From NCBI RefSeq assembly GCF_000284375.1, contig NC_017249.1, positions 4,380,001 to 4,444,000 on the forward strand: 64,000 bases of DNA. The letters run 5' to 3'. Below are positions 8,713 to 16,889 of the stretch, piece after piece. Each line of letters opens with the position of its first letter. The first letter of the stretch is position 1. Position numbers and translations under genes: made by a program. The stretch is from Bradyrhizobium japonicum USDA 6 (GTDB taxonomy: Bacteria > Pseudomonadota > Alphaproteobacteria > Rhizobiales > Xanthobacteraceae). The notes below the pieces were generated by a model, which was not told the DNA's origin, did no database searches, and was given only the letters and a program-made list of their open reading frames with translations.

Positions 8713-8887
8713 TCACGCCGACCAGCGAACCTGCTCTTCCCGGTGAGCCTGCTCGTTCAATCTCTCAGCGAGCTGATCCGCAAGTTCGTCCGTGTCGGCG
8801 GTCGCTATGGGCTCGCCTTTTGCGTAGCTTTTGCTTGTCTGCTTCGATCGGAAAATCATCGGGAGTTAATGCGGGTTCTTTGCTCAT
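8713..8887 (-). pseudogene. Frameshifted small acidic hypothetical protein
   Basis: Starting at ATG 8887 the minus strand reads MSKEPALTPDDFPIEADK then, after one extra A in an AAAA run, GEPIATADTDELADQLAERLNE and ends RWSA-stop. Removing one base gives a 57-residue protein. I recognise it as a small acidic Bradyrhizobium family (TPDDFPVEA...GEPVATADTEALAEDIAERLNE). A degenerate relative lies at 16.9-17.0 kb. The shift could be real decay or a homopolymer sequencing error. Confidence 0.6.
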
Positions 8888-9155
8888 GTCACCCTCATGC
8901 GGCTGGCACCTGCAGACGTGGAACGCTTGGTCTCAAGGCCAGTTGCAAGCGAACTTCAATATGTTGGAAAGCCAACGTTAAAGTGCGAAGGAGATTGCGT
9001 TTATCGCGGTCGCCTCGCCCCGAGGTGGGGGACGATGAATGAAAAATGGTTTATGTGGCAGGAGGTCTGACTATGCGGCGGCTTTTGGCGCGACCCTAGA
9101 CCGAAGATGTAGAGAAGCGGTTGAGGCAAATGGCGGAAGCCGGGCGACCGGAATT

Positions 9156-9180
9156 GGAACGACTCAAAGGCAGCCCCGTT
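9156..9180 (+). promoter_or_regulatory. EcfG-type promoter (GGAAC-N16-CGTT)
   Basis: Perfect consensus: GGAAC 9156-9160 and CGTT 9177-9180 with 16-nt spacing, 57 nt before the DUF892 start. Confidence 0.78.
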
Positions 9181-9236
9181 AGCCGCCGAGCTTCACAGCG
9201 GTGATGCGATTAACTCAAAACATTGGAGAAGCGCAA

Positions 9237-9737
9237 ATGGCGAAAGAGCCGAAGACTCTCGACGACCTGTTCCACGATACTCTCAAGGATATCTACTTCG
9301 CTGAGAAGAAAATCCTGGCCACCCTGCCGAAGATGGCAAAGGCAGCTCAGAACGAAGAACTGAAAGCAGCATTCGAAAAACACCGCACCGAGACGGAGGG
9401 CCAGATCGAGCGACTGGAGAAGGTGTTCGCGGTGATCGAGAAGAAACCGCAGGGTAAAACCTGTGCCGCGATCGTCGGTATCACAGAAGAGGGCGCCGAG
9501 ATCATGGAAGAATATAAGGGCTCGCCCGCTCTCGACGCCGGCCTCCTTGCCGCCGCTCAGGCCGTCGAGCACTATGAGATTTCTCGCTACGGCACGATGA
9601 TTGCTTGGGCCGAAGAGCTTGGCCTCGACGATGCCGTCTCACTCCTTGAGGAAACCCTCGAAGAGGAAGAGGCGACCGACGAGGCTCTGACTGAAATCGC
9701 AAAGACAGCGATCAATCAGGAGGCTGAAGCAGCCTAA
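9237..9737 (+). CDS. DUF892 (YciE/YciF-like) ferritin-fold stress protein
   Basis: A 166-residue all-helical protein with the DUF892 hallmarks: LDDLFHDTLKDIYFAEKKI at the N-terminus, CAAIVGITEEGAEIM in the centre, and AAAQAVEHYEISRYGTMIAWAEELG carrying the metal-binding Glu/His residues. Family members form ferritin-like four-helix bundles and are induced by stress. GGAGAAGCGC precedes the ATG at 9237. A consensus EcfG promoter lies upstream and a strong terminator downstream, so the gene is a single-gene stress unit. A truncated paralogue sits at 40.5-40.9 kb. Confidence 0.92.
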   Translation: MAKEPKTLDDLFHDTLKDIYFAEKKILATLPKMAKAAQNEELKAAFEKHRTETEGQIERLEKVFAVIEKKPQGKTCAAIVGITEEGAEIMEEYKGSPALDAGLLAAAQAVEHYEISRYGTMIAWAEELGLDDAVSLLEETLEEEEATDEALTEIAKTAINQEAEAA

Positions 9738-9759
9738 CACTTACGATGAACTAGAAACT

Positions 9760-9784
9760 GCCCCGCAATACGGGGCGTTTTTTT
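9760..9784 (+). terminator. Rho-independent terminator
   Basis: Stem GCCCCG-CAATA-CGGGGC followed by GTTTTTTT, directly after the DUF892 gene. Confidence 0.9.
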
Positions 9785-9939
9785 ATTCCGTCCCCTCCAG
9801 GCCGCGGGCGCCTGGTTCCATTCCCTTGACAGTGAATTTCAGACATTCGCCACAAAGCTTGGCGACACCTCCGACAGTCCCCGCATCGAGGCTGCCGTGA
9901 CCCGCCATTCACTCTGAGATCTACGTCAGCGCTATGTTA

Positions 9940-11168
9940 TCAAGGGCAGCCGCTCGAAGGGCGGGGGAATCAAGTTTGCGGCGACCTACATAGGTGAAAC
10001 GCTGGGCAATCCGTCGGGCGGTCTGAAACGAGGCTCCGTCTATGAAGGCCGGTTGAATCTCGCTGTCGACGTCGAGTTTGGAAAGCTCGCGGGCGTGCGC
10101 GATCCATGCCAACATGTTCCAGATCCACGGCGGCGGCTTATCGCGTGGCGCGCTGCTAAACTTCATGGATGTCAGCGGCATCGAGGCGTTGCCGTCGACC
10201 CGCCTTTACGAAGCCTGGTTCGAACGCAAATGGGGGACCATGCTTGCCCTTCGTGCGGGGCAGCTCGCGGCCGATACAGAATTCATGACCGCGCAATACA
10301 CGGAAGTGTTCACGAATGCGTCGCTCGGCTGGCCGGCAGGACTTTTGCTACCTTCCGAGCGGCGGTCCTTCGCCGCCGCTGGCTGCTCTCGGTGCCCGGC
10401 TGCGCGCCGACATCACAGATAATCTGACGGTGCTGGGCGCGATCTTCAACGGCGACTCGGCAGGGCCGGGCGCGGACGACCCGCAGCTCCGCAACCGCTA
10501 TGGTGTCAACTTTCGCATCAACGACCCGCCGCTCGCGCTCGGCGAAATGCAATTTCTTTGGAACGGAAAAAGGCGACCCGGGACTGGACGGAAAGTTGAA
10601 GCTAGGCGCATGGCGCCATTTCAGGATGTTTAGCGATCAGCGCTTCGACTGGATGGGGGTCTCGCTTGCGGACCCCGCGTCGAGCGGAATGCCGGGACTC
10701 ATGCGCGGAGACTTCGGGGTATATTCGGTGTTTGAGCAGAAACTGTATCGTGTCGGTGCGGACGACGATCGCGCCATCGGCGTTTTCGCGCGCGCTTCAT
10801 ACAGGCCGCCTGACCGGAACGTCATCGATTATTACGCGGACACGGGCCTAGAATTCGTCGGCCTATCGGACGGGCGGCCGAAGGACAAGTTCGGTTTAGC
10901 AATGGCGTACGCTCACGTCTCGCCCCGCGCCCGCGCCCTCGATTTCGACTTCCGAAGATTACTGACGCCTGATTGGCCCCCGCGCAGTTTCGAAGGCCTT
11001 GTCACCGCCGTGTACCAGTACGAGCTGCGTGCCGGATGGACGCTGCAGCCGAACTTTCAGTTCATCGTGCGACCGGGCGGCGGCGCGACGGGCCCGCTCT
11101 CCGCTTTTCCCGGCAAGGCTCTTAAAAACGCGGAAGTCTTCGGTCTTCGAACCGTGCTTAAGTTCTGA
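9940..11168 (+). pseudogene. OprB-family carbohydrate-selective porin, multiply frameshifted
   Basis: Four consecutive blocks in different plus-strand frames give one OprB-type porin: YIGETLGNPSGGLKRGSVYEG; then MFQIHGGGLSR, SGIEALPSTRLYEAWFE and RAGQLAADTEFM; then LGARLRADITDNLTVLGAIF and DPQLRNRYGVNFRIN; then KLGAWRHFRMFSDQRFD through VFGLRTVLKF at the C-terminus. The final block (to 11168) is long and clean; breaks lie near 10090, 10370 and 10570. The signal peptide is not identifiable. The intact protein would be an outer-membrane sugar porin. No sugar-uptake genes lie nearby. Confidence 0.8.
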
Positions 11169-11217
11169 CGCGAGCGTCAGCGGCGCCTCGGTCGCGCGCC
11201 ACTGACGCAATGGCCCC

Positions 11218-11286
11218 TTACCGCAATAGAAGAATCAAGATGATCAGCGGGATCGGAATTCCAAGGAGCCAGAGTAAAATCGGCAT
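11218..11286 (-). CDS. 22-residue hydrophobic membrane peptide
   Basis: An ATG at 11286 with an excellent AAAGGAAAC ribosome-binding site 8 nt upstream opens a frame of 22 codons: MPILLWLLGIPIPLIILILL plus LR and stop. It is almost entirely Leu/Ile with two prolines, so it would insert as one short membrane helix. It lies 15 nt downstream of the membrane protein at 11.3-12.1 kb, in the same direction, so it may be the second gene of that EcfG-controlled operon. The peptide type is common in rhizobia, but no function is known. Confidence 0.6.
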   Translation of the reverse strand: MPILLWLLGIPIPLIILILLLR

Positions 11287-11301
11287 GATGTTTCCTTTCG
11301 T

Positions 11302-12138
11302 TTATCGGCGGCGTTTCCAGGTGCCGTCGCGAAGGCCGCCGCCTTCGGTGGCTGCAAGGCTGGCGCAGAAGGCGCCGAGAAGAAGCGAAGCCGTGATCCA
11401 GAATGCGAGCGAAGCGGTTGCTTTGCGTGCGGCATCGATGTCGGCCTTAATCTGCGTGACGACGTCATTGACGCGCTTTTCCGCGTCCTGCTGGCTCAGG
11501 CCCGTTCGGGCGGCCACGACCTTGACGGTGTAATCGCGGTCAGGTGCCTTGAGTTCGCCGCCGTTGCGAAAACTTCGCGTGAAAAGGCGGACTACCTCGC
11601 CGCGGGCATCGGCGGGGTTAGCGTTTTGTGCTGCGGGATCGCCCCGCAGGATAGTGTCGACATAACCGTCCATCGGACTGCTAGATTGAGCGGCGCTCGT
11701 GACGGCCCCCTGGCTTACCCCGGCTGCGGTGCCGCCAATTAGGCTTGTCGCCGGGCTGGCGAGCACGGCGGCGCCGAGTACCGAAGCTAAAGCCCACGCG
11801 ATAAACCCGTGCGCCGTATCTCGGAAGTAAACTTCATCCGCATGCACGCCCTCCCATGCCGTGCGCAGACGCCCGGCGAGATACCCGCCGATCGACGACG
11901 AGATCATGGCGATGACGATCAGATAAAGCCCGGTCGTAATTTTGAAAGTGGTGGCCGAAACGCCTGAGCCTGCCCACGGCGAGATTGCGCTAAGGCCAAG
12001 TCCTGTGCCGAAGGCGAGCAGTACGAGGGTCATCGCGCACGCGACGACCGCGCCCGCGATGATGGAAGGCCAGGACACGCCCGTTCCCGGCGAACCCGCG
12101 GGCCCTCCCGGTGCAACCACGACAGTATCGATCATCAT
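11302..12138 (-). CDS. Multi-pass inner-membrane protein, uncharacterised rhizobial family
   Basis: A 278-residue protein with hydrophobic helices near 18-45 (SIIAGAVVACAMTLVLLAFG), 65-90 (GLYLIVIAMISSSIGGYLAG), 115-135 and at the C-terminus (LAFWITASLLLGAFCASLAA). A hydrophilic region contains DYTVKVVAARTGLSQQDAEKRV. The ATG at 12138 follows GCGGAG; a second ATG is adjacent. It is divergent from the iron-permease-like gene, with two back-to-back EcfG-type promoters between them. Such proteins are sometimes annotated 'PhnA-like', but no activity is established. Confidence 0.75.
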   Translation of the reverse strand: MMIDTVVVAPGGPAGSPGTGVSWPSIIAGAVVACAMTLVLLAFGTGLGLSAISPWAGSGVSATTFKITTGLYLIVIAMISSSIGGYLAGRLRTAWEGVHADEVYFRDTAHGFIAWALASVLGAAVLASPATSLIGGTAAGVSQGAVTSAAQSSSPMDGYVDTILRGDPAAQNANPADARGEVVRLFTRSFRNGGELKAPDRDYTVKVVAARTGLSQQDAEKRVNDVVTQIKADIDAARKATASLAFWITASLLLGAFCASLAATEGGGLRDGTWKRRR

Positions 12139-12181
12139 ATTCGCTCCGCAAATGACCGCGCCGCGCGCCGTCTGCCGCAAT

Positions 12182-12206
12182 AATGAGCATGCGAGGGGTT
12201 AGTTCC
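12182..12206 (-). promoter_or_regulatory. EcfG-type promoter (GGAAC-N16-CATT)
   Basis: Minus-strand GGAAC (12206-12202) and CATT (12185-12182), 16-nt spacer, drives the membrane protein at 11302-12138. Confidence 0.68.
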
Positions 12207-12214
12207 TGGCGAAT

Positions 12215-12239
12215 GGAACTTTAGGGCGCAGTACCGATT
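12215..12239 (+). promoter_or_regulatory. EcfG-type promoter (GGAAC-N16-GATT)
   Basis: Plus-strand GGAAC 12215-12219 and GATT 12236-12239, 16-nt spacer; back-to-back with the previous promoter, with only 8 nt between the two -35 boxes. Confidence 0.68.
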
Positions 12240-12270
12240 AATCCCGGCGGCTGACACAGGGGCGACATTC

Positions 12271-12729
12271 ATGAAGGGCAAAGCAAAAGCTAAAGAGCCG
12301 TCCGCGGTTTCGAAGTTTTTCGGCGACCTCGCCAACAAAACTTCGCTGGCGGCAGGCCGGGCTTCAACGTTCATTATCGCGGCCGGCATCGTCATCGTAT
12401 GGGCGGTAAGCGGACCGCTCTTCGGTTTCTCCGATACGTGGCAGCTGGTGATCAACACAGGAACGACCATCGTCACGTTCCTGATGGTGTTTCTCATCCA
12501 GAATTCTCAAAACCGCGATAGCGCCGCGATCCAGGTCAAGCTCGACGAATTGATCCGGGTCGGCGCGGCCCGGAATTCATTGGTCGGTATCGAACATCTG
12601 ACGGACGACGAGATCGAGGATCTGCGCGGCAAATGCGAGGCGAGGGCGCGCGCTGAAAAATCGGCCGACAAGAGTGTCGACAAAACGCGGAAGTCGGCGC
12701 GACGGGCCGCAGAAAAGGTCGCAACTTGA
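12271..12729 (+). CDS. Low-affinity iron permease family membrane protein
   Basis: A 152-residue protein fitting the low-affinity iron permease family (FET4-like, PF04120). Two helices (TFIIAAGIVIVWAVSGPLFGF and LVINTGTTIVTFLMVFLIQ) are followed by the diagnostic NSQNRDSAAIQVKLDELI and a cytoplasmic tail rich in Lys and Ala. In bacteria these small proteins are often stress-induced, and iron transport is not proven. It is the first gene of a two-gene operon with DUF1003 (TGATG overlap), driven by an EcfG-type promoter. Confidence 0.85.
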   Translation: MKGKAKAKEPSAVSKFFGDLANKTSLAAGRASTFIIAAGIVIVWAVSGPLFGFSDTWQLVINTGTTIVTFLMVFLIQNSQNRDSAAIQVKLDELIRVGAARNSLVGIEHLTDDEIEDLRGKCEARARAEKSADKSVDKTRKSARRAAEKVAT

Positions 12730-13250
12730 TGCGGGCGGGCACTCAGTCAGCGAGGCCCGCCGCCCAAAGCATCGACGCAATCCTTCGCCTTGAAAAGCAG
12801 GATGAAGAAACTCTGGCGGTTCATCACCGTCTGTTTCACTGGATCGGCTGGTTCGTCGGCACCATTCAGTTTATCGTTCTTCAATGCGCGTTCGTGATCG
12901 GCTGGATCATCCTCAGCCACTTTTTCCCGCATCACGCTTTCGACGAATATCCGTTCCCGCTGCTCGCGACGATCCTCGCGCTCGAAGCCGTTCTCCTCAC
13001 CTCCTGCGTGCTGATCCGCCAAAGCCTGATCGACCGAACTCTGGAACGGCGCGATCACCTGGAGCTGCAGATCAATCTCCTTGCAGAGAGGGAGGCGACC
13101 CAGTCGTTGCGCATATTGCAGCGCATCGCGAAGAAATTGGATGTCGAGGACATCGAGAATGGTAGGCCGGATGAGCTTGCAAGCGAGACGTCGGTTGATC
13201 AGATAGCGCAAGACTTGAAAGACCGCCAGGACGAAGACGCGAAGCAGTAG
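12729..13250 (+). CDS. DUF1003 membrane protein
   Basis: A 173-residue protein with two helices (FVGTIQFIVLQCAFVIGWIIL and LLATILALEAVLLTSCVLI) and the DUF1003 cytoplasmic tail signature RQSLIDRTLERRDHLELQIN, LLAEREATQSLRIL. Its ATG overlaps the stop of the iron-permease-like gene (TGATG at 12727-12731), so translation is coupled. DUF1003 proteins are of unknown function and usually found in stress or envelope contexts, which fits the shared EcfG promoter. Confidence 0.88.
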   Translation: MRAGTQSARPAAQSIDAILRLEKQDEETLAVHHRLFHWIGWFVGTIQFIVLQCAFVIGWIILSHFFPHHAFDEYPFPLLATILALEAVLLTSCVLIRQSLIDRTLERRDHLELQINLLAEREATQSLRILQRIAKKLDVEDIENGRPDELASETSVDQIAQDLKDRQDEDAKQ

Positions 13251-13407
13251 ACGGTTACGAGAGGCCACGCTTTCGACCGTTCCCACCCTTCGATCGCGTA
13301 TCGATGCGCCCTTCTCGGTTTTGGACCACGTCTAAACCGCCTTACGTGATGTCAGCTCGATACCGCTCGTTTGTCTTGCGCCTTGGACTGCCGCCTTGGC
13401 CTCCGGC

Positions 13408-13647
13408 ATGGAAACGGGTCAGGTGATCTGCTCCATGGTGCACTGTTTCGGTGCCAACGAACCAGCCGGGTTCATCCTAACGACCATCCTCGGGATCGTT
13501 GGTGCCTTCGTTGCGACTTACCTTGGGCAAGCCCCTGGCTGGTATCGTCCTGGCGAAGGCACAGGATTGATCGGCGCCGTGGTCGACGCGGTCATCGTGC
13601 TGCTTGTCTATGGCTTTGTGGTCGGCAGACAACGGCGCACAATCTGA
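13408..13647 (+). CDS. GlsB/YeaQ/YmgE-family stress membrane protein, N-terminus degenerate
   Basis: The frame contains GFILTTILGIVGAFVATYLGQ, APGWYRPGEGTG and LIGAVVDAVIVLLVYGFVVGR, matching the second and third helices of the 'transglycosylase-associated' GlsB family. The normal first helix (GxIxxxIVGLIxGxIAR) is replaced by METGQVICSMVHCFG, which looks frameshifted or mutated. It is probably a decaying copy. No EcfG box is visible upstream. The start is uncertain; a TTG at 13396 is possible. Confidence 0.6.
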   Translation: METGQVICSMVHCFGANEPAGFILTTILGIVGAFVATYLGQAPGWYRPGEGTGLIGAVVDAVIVLLVYGFVVGRQRRTI

Positions 13648-13712
13648 GAAGACACCTCAGGGGTGCACTCCGCACCTCGCTGCAGATCCACGTGATCACG
13701 ACCACCGCAACC

Positions 13713-14456
13713 TTAGCCCGGCTGGGGGGACCCTACTTTGGCGGTGGCTGCCTCGGCGGCATCCATGCCGGTTTGCTTTACCCTATCCAGGGCTTCGGCA
13801 CCTTTGTCGCCGACTTCTGCGATCACTGTATCTGAGGCTTCACGCAAGGCCTGCGATACCGCGCCGGCGCGACGATTAAGGTCGGCCTTCATTTCGTCGG
13901 CGACTTTGCCGATATATTCGTTCTCAATTTCGGAAGCGCGAAACGCGCCTGCGACTGCTGCCCCGATCGCCATGCCCACAATCCCAAGCACCAGGGGTTG
14001 TCTTTCAAGCAACTCAGTTAGTGACGATTGCGCACCGGTGAGTGCTTCCTTACCTGGAAGCGCATTGCCGAGCTTGCCAAAGTTCTCCTGCAAGAAGGCG
14101 ACGCCATCGTCGAACCGATCCTGAACGCTGTCGGCAGCTCCTGAGACTGCGTCGGAAGCCGCTGCGGTGGCGCCGCGCAAAGTTTCGCCGACGCCCAGCG
14201 ATCCCTCGTCGTCCATTTCAGGTGCCGTTGGAGGCGCCACAGTCTGCTTAATAGCCGATGCTGGCGACCTGAGAGGACTCGTTCCAGCATCGGCCACGGG
14301 TGAAACTGCATCCACAGCCGAGCGGGTCGCGGTCTTCAGCTTCTGGTCGCCAGCCAACAGCCAAAGCGCTCCACCTCCGATAAGCGCCGCGGCAAGGGGG
14401 TTTTCCCGGGCCGCCGTCACCAAATTGTCGATAAAGCCGCTCTTTGTGTTGCTCAT
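13713..14456 (-). CDS. Ala-rich membrane-associated protein of the DUF3618 operon
   Basis: A 247-residue, Ala/Glu-rich, mostly helical protein. It has a weak hydrophobic segment near the N-terminus (NPLAAALIGGGALWLLAG) and a second around residues 155-172 (PLVLGIVGMAIGAAVAGAF). The ATG overlaps the stop of the upstream holin-like gene (ATGA), so it is the fourth and last gene of the operon. The layout (amphipathic helices around short hydrophobic patches) resembles the other operon members. Function unknown; a role in envelope stress is inferred from context. Confidence 0.78.
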   Translation of the reverse strand: MSNTKSGFIDNLVTAARENPLAAALIGGGALWLLAGDQKLKTATRSAVDAVSPVADAGTSPLRSPASAIKQTVAPPTAPEMDDEGSLGVGETLRGATAAASDAVSGAADSVQDRFDDGVAFLQENFGKLGNALPGKEALTGAQSSLTELLERQPLVLGIVGMAIGAAVAGAFRASEIENEYIGKVADEMKADLNRRAGAVSQALREASDTVIAEVGDKGAEALDRVKQTGMDAAEAATAKVGSPQPG

Positions 14457-14869
14457 CGCACCATTCCTTTCATGGTGTCCTTATCCTTTTCAAGCTGGCC
14501 GATCGTTTCTTTAGGTGCCAGATTGCGCATATCAAGTCGTTTGACGCCGACTGCAAAGAGCACGGCAGAGATTACCGCCGCTATGAACGCCGATGCCAGA
14601 TACGATACCGGTTGTGACCATCCTGCGGAGACCAACGCCGCGGACAGGGCAAACAGTGCCATGACGATCGCCGGAATCACCAGAACGGCACCGCCTGCAA
14701 TCAAACCCAGCGCGCCACCGAGTTTCTGAAGCTTGTCGACAACCTCCGCCTTGGCCAAGTCTATTTCGTTCTGGAAGAGCTTGGCAAACTGCGACATGGT
14801 ATCGCCCAACAGCGTCGAGACGGCCCGAAACTCGCCCCGGCTAGTTTTGATATCGTGCTCGATACTCAT
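14453..14869 (-). CDS. Phage-holin-superfamily III-type (DUF1469-like) membrane protein
   Basis: A 138-residue protein with an N-terminal helical stretch (LLGDTMSQFAKLFQNEIDLAKAEV), then two membrane hairpins (GLIAGGAVLVIPAIVMALFAL and YLASAFIAAVISAVLFAVGV). This is the pattern of PF07332 'putative actinobacterial holin-X/holin III'. These chromosomal proteins are not lysis holins but common members of stress-responsive operons with DUF3618. It overlaps both neighbours by ATGA, so its translation is coupled to theirs. Confidence 0.85.
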   Translation of the reverse strand: MSIEHDIKTSRGEFRAVSTLLGDTMSQFAKLFQNEIDLAKAEVVDKLQKLGGALGLIAGGAVLVIPAIVMALFALSAALVSAGWSQPVSYLASAFIAAVISAVLFAVGVKRLDMRNLAPKETIGQLEKDKDTMKGMVR

Positions 14870-15525
14870 CGTACGGTGTTGCCCTGTGAGGATGACGTTT
14901 GTTGCGAACTCGGACTAGGCCGCGCGGAACTCGCCGAGAACAGGGGGCCATCGGACTTCTGAACGTCTTCCGACGACGATTTATCCGTTGTGCCGCTCCG
15001 CTTCGATGATGACGATTGCTCGCCAGATGCTTTTAGGAAGCGGACTGCTGCGAATCCTGCCAGCACAGATATTCCGAGAAAGGCCGCGGGCTGACGCTTG
15101 GCGAAATCAGTTGCGCCTTCGACGAGATCCCGGAAGCTCCCGTCGCGGATCTTCTGGGCGGCTTCTTCGACATAGTCGGCAGCAGAACCGATGCCGCGTG
15201 CAGCGAACGGTACGTCGCTCTCGAATGCTCGGCCGGCTTCTCGCATATTGCCTGCGAGGCGTTCAACGAAATCTGCGCCCGACCGCTGCTGCTCTAGGGC
15301 CTGGCTTTGGATCTGGTCCACAGTCCCTTCCGTCACCCCTTTGGCTGCATCCGCCGCTTCACTGAATTTGTCCCGCGCGAGATCGGCCGTTGCTTGCAAG
15401 GCATCGCCAGCGCGCTGCTTCATCTCTGCTCCGGCTTCACCGATCTGTTCATTCAGATCCTTCGAGGGTCCCTTGTCTCGGTTAGGCGCGAACTGCGTAA
15501 TGTTGTTCGGGTCCACATCGTTCAT
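14866..15525 (-). CDS. Nutrient-deprivation-induced-type protein
   Basis: A 219-residue protein: a long amphipathic helical region rich in Ala, Glu and Gln (QRAGDALQATADLARDKF, GTVDQIQSQALEQQRSGADF), a hydrophobic patch (FLGISVLAGFAAVRFLK) and a Ser-rich disordered C-terminus. It matches the rhizobial family annotated 'nutrient deprivation-induced protein', known for induction in starved Rhizobium; mechanism unknown. GAAGGAAACC precedes the ATG. It is the second gene of the DUF3618 operon, 11 nt after the first. Confidence 0.8.
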   Translation of the reverse strand: MNDVDPNNITQFAPNRDKGPSKDLNEQIGEAGAEMKQRAGDALQATADLARDKFSEAADAAKGVTEGTVDQIQSQALEQQRSGADFVERLAGNMREAGRAFESDVPFAARGIGSAADYVEEAAQKIRDGSFRDLVEGATDFAKRQPAAFLGISVLAGFAAVRFLKASGEQSSSSKRSGTTDKSSSEDVQKSDGPLFSASSARPSPSSQQTSSSQGNTVR

Positions 15526-15536
15526 GATGGTTTCCT

Positions 15537-16499
15537 TCAGGTGTTGGTGTTTTGGGAGGGGCGAAAGGCAGCTTTGACCACGTCGTCCGCAGCCTCTTTC
15601 AGAATGCCCGCCACATCCTGCGTCATACGACTGGCGTGGGTGCCGAGATCGGCCTCGGCGACCTTTTCCGCCGCCGCGTCGGCTGCCGACGTGGTCGTCT
15701 CTTTCGCTGCCTCGAATCCGGATTGGGCCGCAGCGGCCGCAGCCTGTTTCACGCCATCGCTGGCCCGACCCATCACCTTGCCTTCAGCCTTGGTCTCGGG
15801 AAGAGCCGCAGCGATGATAGCGCCGATCGCGATGCCCAGGCCTCCGATCAGAGCAGCATTGTCGCCGATGGTCTGACGGGCCTGGTCAGGCGCGTTCGTC
15901 GCCGCATCCTTGGCTGCGTCGATGCCACTCTTGAGTTTTTCACCTGCAAAACTGGCAGCTCTTGTTGCGCCTGTCCGCAGATCATCCGCAAGGCCGGCGG
16001 CCCGATCTTGTGCGTCTTCAGCCATGCCAGCGGCTCGGCTTCGAGCGGAGGATAGCTTTTCTGTGGCGTCGCCCTGCATGGCCCGGGCACCCTCCGTCAA
16101 CTCCTCGAGCATTTCCCCCGCTCTATCCATTGCCGGACCGGAAGCGTCCGCAGCGCGATCACGCACCGTCTTCGAGGTCAGGGCAAGCCCGGCGCCGATC
16201 ATCAGAAGTGGCAACGGGACACCTCGCGCCAATCGCAGCAGCGGAATGCCTACTGCAGCGCCCGCGGCCACTGCGCGCATGGGATTGCTCATGATCTGCT
16301 GCTTGAGCCCTTCAATCCAGCTTTGGGTCTTGTGGCTGACATATTCGGAGACTTCCGATTTAATGTGCTGCGGCGAGACCTTGTGGCGGATGTCCTCGGC
16401 GGTGTCCGATATCTGGTCCCTTAGTCGCCCTACCGTAGCCGCCAGCTCTGCGCGGTTGCGCTCGGACTCACGCCTCAACTCCTCCACTGATCGCGCCAT
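15537..16499 (-). CDS. DUF3618-domain protein
   Basis: A 320-residue protein opening with the DUF3618 signature (SVEELRRESERNRAELAATV, LRDQISDTAEDIRHKVSPQH), followed by a membrane hairpin (AAGAAVGIPLLRLARG-PLPLLMIGAGLALTS). A long Ala-rich helical tail has repeated AxDxAxxAAD-type motifs and a second hydrophobic patch (LIGGLGIAIGAIIAAALPET). First gene of a four-gene operon (DUF3618, nutrient-deprivation protein, holin-like, 247-residue protein). GAGGGTGAAG precedes the ATG, and an EcfG-type promoter lies 54-78 nt upstream. Confidence 0.88.
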   Translation of the reverse strand: MARSVEELRRESERNRAELAATVGRLRDQISDTAEDIRHKVSPQHIKSEVSEYVSHKTQSWIEGLKQQIMSNPMRAVAAGAAVGIPLLRLARGVPLPLLMIGAGLALTSKTVRDRAADASGPAMDRAGEMLEELTEGARAMQGDATEKLSSARSRAAGMAEDAQDRAAGLADDLRTGATRAASFAGEKLKSGIDAAKDAATNAPDQARQTIGDNAALIGGLGIAIGAIIAAALPETKAEGKVMGRASDGVKQAAAAAAQSGFEAAKETTTSAADAAAEKVAEADLGTHASRMTQDVAGILKEAADDVVKAAFRPSQNTNT

Positions 16500-16552
16500 C
16501 GCTTCACCCTCTTGCTTTATTTCTTGTGCTTTAATTCTTGAATCTGAGGACG

Positions 16553-16577
16553 AACACGCGTTTTGTTGAATCGTTCC
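16553..16577 (-). promoter_or_regulatory. EcfG-type promoter (GGAAC-N16-TGTT)
   Basis: Minus-strand GGAAC (16577-16573) and TGTT (16556-16553), 16-nt spacer; drives the four-gene DUF3618 operon. Confidence 0.7.
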
Positions 16578-16889
16578 TAGCTGAACAAGGATGACGTGCC
16601 GCCGGCCAAACTTTCTGCTGCGCGCAAGGCTTTGGTACGTGAAGAAAACAGCCTCGGAGCAGCGGTGGTGTGCCGGGAGGAGAGCTCGGGGAATGTTGCG
16701 TCGGTTCGTAGGATCTTCGCAGGACTCGCGCTTGCGCGGGCGGGCACAAGCGATCCGATACGATCGGCGGCACTGCCTGCCTTGTTGAAGTTATCGGGAG
16801 CTCAAATCGAGACATTCTGCCGCGGCATGCGGAAATGCGTTCGGGCAAATTCGCTTCCCACCTAAGCCGGGGCCCTGTGGTTGTTACCG

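Noticed and set aside
7999..9042. 347-codon plus-strand frame across the DUF4142 gene
   Set aside because: Its first part is the antisense of DUF4142, and the rest shows no protein-like pattern; the DUF4142 gene has a signal peptide, promoter and RBS.
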